Source: Collinsella sp. 4_8_47FAA (lineage in GTDB: Bacteria; Actinomycetota; Coriobacteriia; Coriobacteriales; Coriobacteriaceae). From it: a stretch of DNA of 64,000 nucleotides. The DNA lies in NCBI RefSeq assembly GCF_000763055.1, contig NZ_KN214136.1, forward strand, positions 90,569-154,568, read 5' to 3'. The first letter of the stretch is position 1. Each line of letters begins with the position of its first letter. The notes below the pieces were generated by a model that saw only the letters and a list, made by a program, of their open reading frames with translations, did no database searches and was not told the origin of the DNA. The position numbers were made by a program, and so were the translations under genes. Positions 8,771 to 16,759 of the stretch are shown piece after piece.

Positions 8771-8804
8771 GAAGGGGGCTCCTTGCCAACAAGGAGCCCC
8801 CTTC
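8771..8804. terminator. strong hairpin downstream of polA
   Basis: A perfect 14-bp stem (GAAGGGGGCTCCTT with its reverse complement) around a 6-nt loop, 35 bp after the polA stop. The plus-strand tail is A-rich rather than T-rich. Read on the minus strand it is followed by a T-rich stretch, so it may stop transcription in both directions between the convergent polA and Cof-type genes. Confidence 0.65.
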
Positions 8805-8870
8805 ATTCCAAAAAATCAGCCAAGTATCTAGACGCCAAGACGCCATTCAGGCGGCAAGCAAGTCAACGTA

Positions 8871-8996
8871 GCCATGCCCGGGGCCGGCCGTTTGATTTTT
8901 GTAGATTCCGCACGAGCCGAAGAGCACTTAATGTGCTCTTCGAGCGAGCCCAGGACCTGACCGAACAAAAATCAAACGGCCGGCCCCGGGCATGGC
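8871..8996. repeat. 126-bp cruciform with perfect 32-bp arms
   Basis: Positions 8871-8902 are an exact reverse complement of 8965-8996. The 62-nt centre holds a second hairpin, GAAGAGCAC (8919-8927) with GTGCTCTTC (8933-8941). The arms contain the GC-rich block GGGGCCGGCC next to an AT-rich block GATTTTTG. The right arm ends 8 bp from the stop codon of the Cof-type gene. It holds no open frame of note. Confidence 0.9.
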
Positions 8997-9003
8997 GGCG
9001 AGT

Positions 9004-9831
9004 TTAACGAGCCGCCAGGATGGCGTCGATGAGCGTCAGTACGCCCCCGTCGTTGTTGCTCGGAATGCGCCACTTGGCATGCGCGTTCATATGCTCCTCG
9101 GCGTTGTCCACGATAAAGCTGTGCCCGACGCGCTCCAGCATGGGGATATCGTTGTAGGTGTCGCCCACGGCGGCCGCGTCGGCGATATCGATGCCCAGGT
9201 GATCGCACAGGTGCGCGACGCCGGCGCCCTTGTCGACGCCCAGGTTCATAAAGTCGATCCACTCGCGGCCCGCATTGGTGACATAGAGTCGGTCCGAGAA
9301 TGCCGGGCTGTAGTCCTCGCGAAACGCTGGCTCGGCATCGTAGGCGGGGAAGAAGATCGAAATCTTGTTGGACTCGATATCAAGGCCCTCAAAGGTGTCG
9401 ACGTAGTTGATCGTGTTGTAGTACACGCTGATCTCGTCGTGGTACTGATGGTCGCGGGCGAGCACATAGAACTCGTCGTAGCAGCACAGGACGGGAACGG
9501 CGCGCGGGTCCTCCGAGGCACGAGCGAGCACCTGCTGATACAGCGCCACATCGATGTTGCTCTTATAGATATAGTTGCCGCGATAGATGACGCAGGCTCC
9601 GTTGTCGGGACAAAAAGCAAGGCGGTTTTTGATGCTCTCGAACATCTCCTCGAGCTTGGGGGCGGGACGTCCGCTGGCGGGGCAGAATACGATGCCGGCG
9701 TCGGCGAGCTTGTCCAGGCGCTCATCGAGACCCTGTGGTAACACGCGCTCGTCGGTGAGAAGCGTCTTGTCCATATCAACGGCGAGAATCTTAATGCTGC
9801 CGATATTGGCGTCCGATTCGTAAGTTTGCAT
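9004..9831 (-). CDS. Cof-type HAD-IIB phosphatase
   Basis: A 275-residue haloacid dehalogenase phosphatase. Motif I is DMDKTLLTDE with the nucleophile Asp19 and acid/base Asp21. The C-terminal motif IV region reads VGDTYNDIPMLERVG, typical of the Cof/IIB group that dephosphorylates sugar phosphates, pyridoxal phosphate or flavin precursors. The middle third is the IIB cap. The gene is convergent with polA and separated from argG by a 550-bp control region. An AAAGG site lies 9 nt before the ATG. The substrate is unknown. Confidence 0.88.
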   Translation of the reverse strand: MQTYESDANIGSIKILAVDMDKTLLTDERVLPQGLDERLDKLADAGIVFCPASGRPAPKLEEMFESIKNRLAFCPDNGACVIYRGNYIYKSNIDVALYQQVLARASEDPRAVPVLCCYDEFYVLARDHQYHDEISVYYNTINYVDTFEGLDIESNKISIFFPAYDAEPAFREDYSPAFSDRLYVTNAGREWIDFMNLGVDKGAGVAHLCDHLGIDIADAAAVGDTYNDIPMLERVGHSFIVDNAEEHMNAHAKWRIPSNNDGGVLTLIDAILAAR

Positions 9832-9919
9832 AAAAGTGAGCCTTTCGTTTCGAGATTGTTTCAGACGTTATAACCATCAACTCGTAGTCGGGCGTATTTT
9901 CGCAGGATTGGCGCGTATT

Positions 9920-9956
9920 TGCATCACTATTCACAAACTAATGAAAAATCTTTTCA
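9920..9956 (+). promoter_or_regulatory. tandem ARG-box-like operator ahead of argG
   Basis: TGCATCACTATTCA (9920-9933) fits the ArgR half-site pattern TGAAT-N4-ATTCA with one change. TGAAAAATCTTTTCA (9942-9956) is a second, nearly symmetric box. Their centres are about 22 bp apart, close to the spacing of paired ARG boxes in enterobacteria, and they lie just upstream of the predicted argG promoter. ArgR binding is an inference; no argR gene is in the window. Confidence 0.45.
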
Positions 9957-9974
9957 GAAATTTGAATTTGTCGC

Positions 9975-10002
9975 TTGTGCTGCGGGCACTTTAGCGTAAT
10001 AT
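9975..10002 (+). promoter_or_regulatory. predicted argG leader promoter
   Basis: TTGTGC (9975-9980) and TAATAT (9997-10002) are separated by 16 bp and resemble sigma-70-type minus-35 and minus-10 boxes. Transcription from here would include the leader peptide at 10106. Confidence 0.5.
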
Positions 10003-10105
10003 AGCGACCATCGAAAACGGAGACGGAAAAACAACCGCTTACCGAGGAAAAGGTACCGTTTACGATATTAGAATTGCGCCCGGCGATAGGTGAAAGGAGA
10101 GGCAG

Positions 10106-10180
10106 ATGCAGTTCGTAAAGATCATCACCACTGCAGACAATGCCATCCGACGCCAGCGCGCAATTTCCCGACGACGATAA
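10106..10180 (+). CDS. arginine-rich leader peptide upstream of argG
   Basis: A 24-codon open frame that starts MQFVKIITTADNAI and then contains six arginines in its last ten residues (RRQR, then RRR directly before the stop). The final three codons are all CGA, with a further CGA at Arg15; CGA is a rarely used arginine codon in the genes around. The ribosome site is excellent (GAAAGGAG, 6 nt before the ATG). Placement in the long argG leader, with mutually exclusive hairpins downstream, matches ribosome-mediated attenuation sensing charged tRNA-Arg. The mechanism is inferred. Confidence 0.72.
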   Translation: MQFVKIITTADNAIRRQRAISRRR

Positions 10181-10329
10181 CAATCGTCTCTGTCCGCATG
10201 GGGCGCAATGCCTCAACAGAGTCATTTTGAGGTCGTTGGGTTCTAAGCACGACATAGCCGCATGTTTCTAGGGCATGCCTGTGATGCATTCTGCTGAATA
10301 ACCTGATATTGCACGGTTTTTGACCTCAA
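10173..10329 (+). promoter_or_regulatory. possible attenuator structures in argG leader
   Basis: GACGAT (10173-10178) pairs with ATCGTC (10183-10188), a hairpin built on the last Arg codons and stop of the leader peptide. CCTCAA (10211-10216) can pair with TTGAGG (10227-10232), or the latter, extended to TTGAGGTC (10227-10234), can pair with GACCTCAA (10322-10329). These two are exclusive. A run of five T lies at 10317-10321, but I see no strong stem immediately before it, so the exact terminator or sequestering structure is unresolved. Confidence 0.45.
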
Positions 10330-10386
10330 GGTGACTTGCAACTGACCGATGTTCTAACTAGCTACCAAGGGCGAAAGGAAACAGCC

Positions 10387-11613
10387 ATGAGCAAGGAAAA
10401 AGTCGTTCTCGCATATTCCGGTGGTCTTGATACATCCGTATGTGTCAAGTGGCTCCAGGACGAGAAGAATCTCGATGTCGTTTGTGTCTGCGGTAACGTG
10501 GGCCAGGAAGAGACCGGACTGGATGCCAAGAAGCAGAAGGCGCTCGACCTGGGCGTTCTCGATTGCCAGGTGCTCGACCTGCGCGACGAGTTCTCCGATG
10601 AGTTCCTGACTAAGGCCATCGCAGCAAACTCCATGTACGAGAACAAGTATCCGCTGCTCTCCGCCCTGTCTCGCCCGCTGCTTGCAAAGAAGCTTGTTGA
10701 GGTCGCCCACGAGTTTGGCGCGACCTACGTCGCCCACGGCTGCACCGGCAAGGGTAACGACCAGGTCCGTTTTGAGGCCGCCGTCAAGGCCCTCGACCCC
10801 GAGCTCAAGGTTATCGCCCCGGTTCGCGAGTGGGACCTGAAGTGCCGTCCCGACGAGGTCGCCTATGCACACGCCCACAACGTGCCGGTTCCCGAGGGTG
10901 CCAACGACAACCCCTACTCTATCGACGACAACCTGTGGGGTCGTGCCATTGAGTGCGGTCACCTGGAGGATCCCTGGAACGAGCCGCTCGACGACGCTTG
11001 GGTTATGACCAAGAACCCCGAGGACACGCCGGACACCCCGACCTACACCGAGATTGAGTTTGAGGCCGGCAAGCCCGTCGCCGTTGACGGCAAGAAGATG
11101 AAACTCTCCGAGATCGTCATCGCCCTCAACAAGATCTCCGGCGACAATGGCTTTGGCCGTCTCGATCTGGTCGAGGATCGCTTGGTGGGCCTTAAGAGCC
11201 GCGAGTGCTACGAGGTTCCCGGCGCCCTGACGCTCATCACCGCCCACAAGGCGCTCGAGGACATCTGCGTTGAGGGTGACCTGCTCAAGACCAAGATCAA
11301 GCTCGAGCAGGATTGGGCCACCGCCGTGTACAACGGCCAGTGGTACAGCCCGCTCAAAAACGCGCTCGATGCCTTTATGGCCGATACCCAGAAGTTCGTG
11401 ACCGGCACTGTCCGCCTGAAGTTCTTTAAGGGCAACTGCCATGTCGTCGGCCGCAAGAGCCCCTTCAGCCTCTACGACTACGGTCTGGCTACCTACGACC
11501 GCGACACCACGTTTGACGAGAAGGCCAGCGCCGGCTTTATCGAGATCGATACGCTGTCGCTCAAGACGTGGGCAAAGGTCCAGGGCCCCAGCTCTGCTGC
11601 CGCCCAGGCCTAG
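10387..11613 (+). CDS. argG: argininosuccinate synthase
   Basis: A 408-residue enzyme joining citrulline and aspartate with ATP, the seventh step of arginine synthesis. The ATP-binding PP-loop AYSGGLDTSV is at residues 8-17 of the N-terminal nucleotide-binding domain. Other family blocks are CTGKGNDQVRFE and YSIDDNLWGRAIECG. The ATG at 10387 follows GAAAGGAAACAGCC; an upstream in-frame start at 10336 gives a non-conserved tail and is rejected. The gene is followed by argH 520 bp downstream. Its control region has ARG-box-like sites and an arginine leader peptide. Confidence 0.97.
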   Translation: MSKEKVVLAYSGGLDTSVCVKWLQDEKNLDVVCVCGNVGQEETGLDAKKQKALDLGVLDCQVLDLRDEFSDEFLTKAIAANSMYENKYPLLSALSRPLLAKKLVEVAHEFGATYVAHGCTGKGNDQVRFEAAVKALDPELKVIAPVREWDLKCRPDEVAYAHAHNVPVPEGANDNPYSIDDNLWGRAIECGHLEDPWNEPLDDAWVMTKNPEDTPDTPTYTEIEFEAGKPVAVDGKKMKLSEIVIALNKISGDNGFGRLDLVEDRLVGLKSRECYEVPGALTLITAHKALEDICVEGDLLKTKIKLEQDWATAVYNGQWYSPLKNALDAFMADTQKFVTGTVRLKFFKGNCHVVGRKSPFSLYDYGLATYDRDTTFDEKASAGFIEIDTLSLKTWAKVQGPSSAAAQA

Positions 11614-11766
11614 CGCCTCCTTCCCTTGGTATCCGCGCGGCCCATCCGCGTGATACATAACGGGCGCACGGGGTCCCTACCTTTCGTTATGCTTGCTGAC
11701 ACTTCTTAACATCGGTGGCCCCTACGTTCCGCCCGCATATATGATGCCGCGTCTGCGGCTGAGTCC

Positions 11767-11796
11767 GAGCCCCGCCGGGGTTGTCCGGCGGGGCTC
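11767..11796 (+). terminator. hairpin downstream of argG
   Basis: GAGCCCCGCCGG pairs with CCGGCGGGGCTC, a very stable GC stem, followed by CTTCTATC. It lies 150 bp after the argG stop and about 50 bp before a small open frame. The T-run is poor, so termination strength is uncertain. A further inverted repeat (CATAACG near 11655, CGTTATG near 11687) lies between argG and this hairpin. Confidence 0.5.
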
Positions 11797-11846
11797 CTTC
11801 TATCAATTTGGCGGCTCTGCGCCTATATATATGAGGAGTATCCATT

Positions 11847-12017
11847 ATGTTCAATGCTTTCGCGCATGCTTTACTTGCCCTCGCGCCCGAGTTCGATGCT
11901 GCAAAGGTCGAGGACGTTCCTATGAGCCTAAAGGCCTGGATCGATGGTTCGCAGGGCAACATCCGGAGGGAGACGTTGGGCGCCAAGTGCATGGCGCGTC
12001 ACTTCTTTGCAAATTAG
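11847..12017 (+). CDS. small protein between argG and argH
   Basis: A 56-codon open frame with a GAGGAG ribosome site 8 nt before the ATG. It starts MFNAFAHALLALAPEF and ends in a basic segment containing tandem arginine codons CGG AGG, then CMARHFFAN. I see no family match. GC at third positions is coding-like, and the upstream hairpin plus its own ribosome site favour a real gene. It could be a free small protein, or a second long leader peptide for argH, whose ATG is 118 bp further on. Confidence 0.5.
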   Translation: MFNAFAHALLALAPEFDAAKVEDVPMSLKAWIDGSQGNIRRETLGAKCMARHFFAN

Positions 12018-12135
12018 CTACATGGCTCCGCACACGGTTGGGAATGTGTAAAACTAGCGGTTGAAAAATCGCTTTAGCGATATGGCGCATTGCTTTGGGC
12101 GCTTGTTTTGGTATTTGGAGAAAGGGGACGGTTCC

Positions 12136-13566
12136 ATGGCTCTTTGGGGCGGTCGTTTTGAGGCAGGCGTGGCCGAGGTCACGCAGGAATTTGGCGCGTC
12201 GTTGCCGGTCGACAAACATCTCTATAAGCAGGATATCGCCGGCTCTAAGGCGCATGCCAAAATGCTGGCGGCCCAGGGCATCATCAGTGCTGAGGACGAG
12301 CAGGCGATTGCCAAAGGCCTGACCGGAATCGAACAGGATATCGATGCCGGCAACTTCACCTTCGACATCAACGACGAAGACATTCATATGTCCATCGAGA
12401 GCGAGCTGACGCGTCGCATCGGCGAGGCCGGTAAGCGCTTGCATACCGGACGTTCGCGCAACGACCAGGTGGCGACCGACACACGCCTGGGCGTCAAGGC
12501 GCTGGCCAAGGAGCTCATGGAGGCCAATCTTGAGCTGCGCCATGTGCTGGTGGATGCGGCCAAGAAGTACGACAAGGTGATTCTGCCGGGCTACACGCAC
12601 ATGCAGCACGCTCAGCCCGTGCTGCTGTCGCATCATCTGCTGGCGTATTCCTGGATGTTCGCGCGCGACTTTACGCGCCTGAAGGCCGCCTTTGATGCCG
12701 CCGACAACTGCCCGCTGGGTGCTGCCGCGCTTGCCGGTACGAGCTATCCGCTCGATCGCCAGATGACGGCTGCCGAACTTGGCTTTGCGGGCGTGATTCC
12801 CAACTCGCTCGATGCGGTTTCCGACCGTGATTTCCTGCTCGATCTGCATTACGCCGGCTCCGTCATGGCCATGCACCTGTCGCGTCTTTCCGAGGAGATC
12901 GTGCTGTGGTCGAGCTCCGAATTTGGCTTTATCACGCTTTCAGACTCCTACTCCACCGGCTCGTCTATCATGCCGCAGAAGAAGAATCCCGACTTTGCCG
13001 AGCTTATTCGCGGCAAGAGCGGCCGTGTGTATGGCAACCTGGTGCAGCTGCTCGTGACCATGAAGGGCCTGCCGCTTGCTTATAACAAGGACTTGCAGGA
13101 GGACAAGGAGGGCGCGCTCGATACCGCCCATACGCTCATGCAGTGCCTGTCGGTTATGGCCGGTATGATTTCGACTTGGGCCGTCAACGAGGATGCCATG
13201 GCGCGCGAGTGCGGCGTGGGTCACCTTGCCGCCACCGATGTTGCCGATTACCTGGCTAAGCGTGGTCTGCCGTTCCGCGAGGCTCATGCCGTGGTGGGGC
13301 ATCTGGTTCTGATGTGTGAGAAGTGCGGCTGCAATCTTGAGGACCTGCCGTTTGAGGTGTTCCAGGAGGCAAACCCGCTCTTTGAGCGCGACATTACCGA
13401 GGCGCTCGACATCCCGTCGATTGTCGCCGCGCGTACGACCGAGGGCGGCACCGCCCCTGCCGCCGTTGCCGTGCAGCTTGAGCGCGCCGAGGCACAGCTC
13501 GTGACTGACGAGGGTGTGTTTGGGTCACTGACTAAGGTCGTCGAGATGGGCCACGGGGTAAAGTAG
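12136..13566 (+). CDS. argH: argininosuccinate lyase
   Basis: A 476-residue fumarase/aspartase superfamily enzyme splitting argininosuccinate into arginine and fumarate. The superfamily signature GSSIMPQKKNPD is at about residues 276-287, carrying the catalytic serine loop. Other blocks are HTGRSRNDQV and TEGGTAPAAV near the C-terminus. The ATG at 12136 follows GAGAAAGGGG; the open frame extends to 12061 but those residues are not family-like. With argG it completes citrulline-to-arginine conversion; no other arg genes are in view. Confidence 0.97.
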   Translation: MALWGGRFEAGVAEVTQEFGASLPVDKHLYKQDIAGSKAHAKMLAAQGIISAEDEQAIAKGLTGIEQDIDAGNFTFDINDEDIHMSIESELTRRIGEAGKRLHTGRSRNDQVATDTRLGVKALAKELMEANLELRHVLVDAAKKYDKVILPGYTHMQHAQPVLLSHHLLAYSWMFARDFTRLKAAFDAADNCPLGAAALAGTSYPLDRQMTAAELGFAGVIPNSLDAVSDRDFLLDLHYAGSVMAMHLSRLSEEIVLWSSSEFGFITLSDSYSTGSSIMPQKKNPDFAELIRGKSGRVYGNLVQLLVTMKGLPLAYNKDLQEDKEGALDTAHTLMQCLSVMAGMISTWAVNEDAMARECGVGHLAATDVADYLAKRGLPFREAHAVVGHLVLMCEKCGCNLEDLPFEVFQEANPLFERDITEALDIPSIVAARTTEGGTAPAAVAVQLERAEAQLVTDEGVFGSLTKVVEMGHGVK

Positions 13567-13617
13567 GGATTTGGCTGAAGCCGTTTTGGCCATTTATTGA
13601 TAAATCGTTTTCACTTT

Positions 13618-13652
13618 ACGGGCGCCTGCTGATGTGGGCGCCCGTATTTTGT
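13618..13652 (+). terminator. argH terminator
   Basis: ACGGGCGCC (13618-13626) pairs with GGCGCCCGT (13637-13645) and is followed by ATTTTGTT, 50 bp after the argH stop. The following 300 bp up to ndk hold no convincing gene. A TACGAT box near 13881 may belong to the ndk promoter. Confidence 0.75.
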
Positions 13653-13950
13653 TGCTATGGGGGAGGGGCTTGTCGAGAACTTCTGTAGGACCTTTGGGCA
13701 GGTTGTGAAGGGGTACGTTCGCGGGCGGCAACCGACCGCCTGCTCTGTTCGATGCGGTTGATGGGCGGTCGGATGGTACTCTAATCGGGCTTCGAAACAG
13801 AAGTGACACATATGGAGCGCTTTAATAAATTGCAACGTTTCAATAAACAGCTTTTTGTTTAACTGCAGCTAAAACTCTGTTACGATGCAGTCCAGGCGGG
13901 TGCCGGAATGGGACTTGGGCACGCGCGAACCTACTTGAAAGGCTACTTTT

Positions 13951-14355
13951 ATGGCTATCGAGAAGACCTTCATCATGATTAAGCCCGACGCCGTGCGCGA
14001 CCGCAAGATCGGCGAGATCGTTGCTCGCATTGAGCGCAGCGGCCTTGTCATCGAGCGCATGGAGATGACCACGCTCGAGCGCGCTACCGTCGAGGAGCAC
14101 TACGCCCATCTGGCCGACAAGCCCTTCTTTGGCGGTCTCTGCGACTTTATGACGAGCGGTCCGGTCGTCAAGATGGTCGTTTCCGGTCTCTCCGCTGTTG
14201 CTAAGATGCGCACCCTCATGGGCGCTACCAACCCGCTTGAGGCTGCTCCTGGTACCATCCGCGGCGACTTTGCCGTCGATGTCAACGCCAACGTGATCCA
14301 TGGCTCCGACTGCCTGGAGAACGCCGAGATTGAGATCAAGCGCTTCTTTGGCTAA
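13951..14355 (+). CDS. ndk: nucleoside diphosphate kinase
   Basis: A 134-residue kinase that transfers the gamma phosphate of ATP to nucleoside diphosphates by a phosphohistidine intermediate. The active-site His is His117 in NVIHGSD. The N-terminus EKTFIMIKPDAV is the usual NDK start. A GAAAGG site precedes the ATG. The gene is monocistronic between two terminators. Confidence 0.97.
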   Translation: MAIEKTFIMIKPDAVRDRKIGEIVARIERSGLVIERMEMTTLERATVEEHYAHLADKPFFGGLCDFMTSGPVVKMVVSGLSAVAKMRTLMGATNPLEAAPGTIRGDFAVDVNANVIHGSDCLENAEIEIKRFFG

Positions 14356-14393
14356 ACCAGCTTTGACTCCTTAAAGCTGTTAGCGTGTGGCTT

Positions 14394-14428
14394 GGGCGCC
14401 GCGGAACTCCATCCGCGGTGCCCTTTTA
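14394..14428 (+). terminator. ndk terminator
   Basis: GGGCGCCGCGG (14394-14404) pairs with CCGCGGTGCCC (14413-14423), 8-nt loop, followed directly by TTTTATT. A textbook intrinsic terminator about 40 bp after ndk. Confidence 0.9.
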
Positions 14429-14441
14429 TTCCAAAATCTAT

Positions 14442-14482
14442 GCAGGGGCCCGCTCGGACATGTGTTCCGAGCGGGCCCCTGC
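14442..14482 (-). terminator. rpiB terminator (possibly bidirectional)
   Basis: A perfect 17-bp stem (14442-14458 with 14466-14482) and 7-nt loop, 24 bp after the rpiB stop. On the minus strand it is followed by ATAGATTTTGG. It sits back to back with the ndk terminator between convergent genes. Confidence 0.85.
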
Positions 14483-14506
14483 TGTTAGCTTGTGGCACTG
14501 AATAGT

Positions 14507-14974
14507 TTAGGCTTCGTCGACGATCTTAAGGCCGCGCGTGTGATCGATCTCGTTGAGGAGGTTAACGCGACGCTCGTGACGACCGCCCTCAAACTCGGCG
14601 TCGAGCCACTCGTCGACAATCATCTTGGCGAGCTCGGAGCCCACGACGCGGGCGCCAAAGGCGAGCACGTTGGTATTGTTGTGCATGCGGGAGAGCTTGG
14701 CGCTGAAGGGCTCGGAGCACACAACGGCGCGTACGCCCTCGACCTTGTTGGCAGCCAAGCTAATCCCGACACCGGTGCCACAGATGAGGATGCCCAGGTC
14801 GACGTCGCCGTTGGCAACGGCCTTACCCACCTTGTAGCCGGCGATGGGGTAGTCAAAGCTCTCGGAGGTGTCGGTGCCAAAGTTCACGACCTCGCAGCCG
14901 CGCTCCTTCAGGTGCTCGGAAATGATGTTCTTGAGCTCGACGGCGGCGTGGTCGTTACCGATACCGATCTTCAT
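14507..14974 (-). CDS. rpiB: ribose-5-phosphate isomerase B
   Basis: A 155-residue RpiB/LacAB-family isomerase interconverting ribose-5-phosphate and ribulose-5-phosphate. It starts MKIGIGNDHAAVELK; the GNDHA motif carries the phosphate and ring-opening residues. The CGTGVGISLAANK block carries the catalytic Cys. The HNNTNVLAFGARVVG block is also conserved. The ATG at 14974 follows AGAGAGGAACC. A longer frame upstream to 15190 is not family-like. LacAB or allose isomerase activity cannot be excluded. Confidence 0.93.
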   Translation of the reverse strand: MKIGIGNDHAAVELKNIISEHLKERGCEVVNFGTDTSESFDYPIAGYKVGKAVANGDVDLGILICGTGVGISLAANKVEGVRAVVCSEPFSAKLSRMHNNTNVLAFGARVVGSELAKMIVDEWLDAEFEGGRHERRVNLLNEIDHTRGLKIVDEA

Positions 14975-15246
14975 GGATGGTTCCTCTCTGGTCTGTGCGG
15001 CGCAAATGCTAAAGGTGTTTACCGCGTTCGACTGCATGATAGCGCGACTTTTGCGTAAACGCTCGGGCGTTTTTTGGTCAAACGCTTTAGCATGCAACAA
15101 GACCGGCTTCTCGTGAATGAATGTCGTCAGTTTGCGCTTGAGCGCCGTCTGCCGGAACCATGGTTGCGGTTTTTGATGCATTGTTATCAAATAAAAGAAC
15201 TAATTATTTTCGAGAGCCCAGTCCGTTATACAAGTAGGAGATACCT

Positions 15247-16566
15247 ATGCCTACCGATTCCCTTCGTGATGCCGCGTTTTGCGATGTTTTGAACCGCGAG
15301 CTTGTCTGTGCGCTCGGCTGCACCGAGCCCATTGCCGTTGCCTATGCAGCGGCACTGGCGAGCCAGACGCTCGGTTGCGAGCCCGATCATATGGACGTTG
15401 CCTGCTCGGGCAACATCATCAAGAACGTTAAGAGCGTGACCGTGCCCAACTCGGGTGGTATGCACGGTATTGAGGCGGCAGCCGTGCTGGGTGCCGTGGG
15501 TGGCGACGCTAAGAGCGCTCTCGAGGTGCTCGAGAGCGTTAACGATGAAGACCGTGCACGCGTGGCCGAGCTCCTCGCCGACGCCGGCTACTGCGATGTG
15601 TCGCTTGTCGAGGGTGTGCCCAACCTCTACATCAAGGTGACTGCCACGGCCGGGGGCCATACCGCGGTCGTCGAGATTACCGATCATCACACCAATGTCA
15701 CGTGCCATACGCTCGACGGTATTCCGGTATGCGGCAAGTCGGCGGGGGAGTGTGCCGCCTGCGCCGAGCGTGTGGTGGCCGAGCGGGCGGCGGATAAGGC
15801 CGACACGCCCATGTCGATTGAGTCCATCATCGACTTTATTGAGGACGGCGACATTGAGGACGCCCGCGCTGCCGTTGAGCGTCAGATTGAGCTGAATGGC
15901 GCAATCAGTACCGAGGGCCTTGCGCACGCTTGGGGCGCCGAGGTGGGTCGTACGCTGCTGGGTGCTCGTGCCGATGACGTCGCCTGCCGTGCCCGTGCCC
16001 GTGCGGCCGCCGGGTCCGACGCCCGCATGAACGGCTGCGCGCTGCCGGTCGCCATTGTGTGCGGCTCGGGCAATCAGGGCATTACCTGCGCATTGCCCGT
16101 CATGGAGTATGCCGAGTACCTGCGTTGCGACCACGAGCGCCTGGTGCGCGCCGTGATGCTGTCCGATCTTATCGCCGTGCATATCAAGAGCTATATTGGT
16201 GCGCTCTCGGCGTTTTGCGGTGCTATTTGCGCCGCGTGCGGCGCCGGCGCCGCGATTACCTGGCTGTGCGGTGGCACGCGCGAGCAGATTGGCGCGACGG
16301 TTTCGAACACGCTCGGCAACGTGGGCGGCATCGTGTGCGATGGCGCCAAGGCGAGCTGTGCTGCCAAGATCTCGGCTGCCGTCGATGCGGCGATTCTGGG
16401 CCATGATATGGCCATGCAGGGTCGCGGCTTCCGCGCCGGCGAGGGCCTGATCCAAGATACCGTTGAGCAGACAATCGCCAGTATGGGCTACGTAGGCCGC
16501 GTGGGCATGAAGGACACCGACGTCGAGATCCTCAACATCATGATCGGCAAAACCCAGGTTTGTTAG
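15247..16566 (+). CDS. CyuA/YhaM family L-cysteine desulfidase-like protein (UPF0597)
   Basis: A 439-residue protein of the family that includes E. coli CyuA (YhaM) and archaeal L-cysteine desulfidase, related to the iron-sulfur L-serine dehydratase alpha subunit. Family blocks are ALGCTEPIAVAYA at the N-terminus, CSGNIIKNV, and VCGSGNQGI in the middle. Cysteines in these blocks could hold a 4Fe-4S cluster. It would degrade cysteine to pyruvate, sulfide and ammonia in the cytoplasm. The AGTAGGAGA ribosome site precedes the ATG. The gene stands alone with a hairpin right at its stop. Confidence 0.85.
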   Translation: MPTDSLRDAAFCDVLNRELVCALGCTEPIAVAYAAALASQTLGCEPDHMDVACSGNIIKNVKSVTVPNSGGMHGIEAAAVLGAVGGDAKSALEVLESVNDEDRARVAELLADAGYCDVSLVEGVPNLYIKVTATAGGHTAVVEITDHHTNVTCHTLDGIPVCGKSAGECAACAERVVAERAADKADTPMSIESIIDFIEDGDIEDARAAVERQIELNGAISTEGLAHAWGAEVGRTLLGARADDVACRARARAAAGSDARMNGCALPVAIVCGSGNQGITCALPVMEYAEYLRCDHERLVRAVMLSDLIAVHIKSYIGALSAFCGAICAACGAGAAITWLCGGTREQIGATVSNTLGNVGGIVCDGAKASCAAKISAAVDAAILGHDMAMQGRGFRAGEGLIQDTVEQTIASMGYVGRVGMKDTDVEILNIMIGKTQVC

Positions 16567-16593
16567 TTACGCGGTTTTACCAAACCGCGTAAC
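16566..16593 (+). terminator. hairpin at the stop of the CyuA-like gene
   Basis: GTTACGCGGTTT (16566-16577) pairs perfectly with AAACCGCGTAAC (16582-16593), 4-nt loop, beginning at the last base of the stop codon. There is no T-run, so it may protect the 3' end rather than terminate by itself. Confidence 0.6.
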
Positions 16594-16595
16594 CG

Positions 16596-16712
16596 GTCGA
16601 CGCTGCAAACGCCCCTAAGCGGCAATCTACCTTTCAATCGTCGGGCATGGCCAGAAGGCCTATGCCCTCCTCTTTCAAGGCACATTGCTCGCTTAGGGGC
16701 GTTTTCGCTGGC
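16596..16712. repeat. variable-arm stem-loop element A
   Basis: Outer arms AAACGCCCCTAAGC (16607-16620) and GCTTAGGGGCGTTT (16691-16704) are perfect complements enclosing 70 nt, with an inner hairpin GGGCAT/ATGCCC. Three short blocks are shared with the element at 19694-19882: GTCGACGCTGC (16596-16606), CCCTCCTCTTTC (16665-16676) and CTTTCAAGGCACATTGCTCG (16672-16691). The arms differ between elements. The T-run after the right arm suggests it can terminate transcription. Confidence 0.7.
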
Positions 16713-16759
16713 TTATGCTCAACCTGCGGCGTTGTTTTGTTTGGAGCGAGTGAGGGGTT

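Noticed and set aside
15074..15292. 72-codon frame before the CyuA-like gene
   Set aside because: Overlaps a better supported start and lacks family features.
15226..16455. 409-residue antisense frame under the CyuA-like gene
   Set aside because: His/Arg-rich shadow; the sense frame matches a conserved family.
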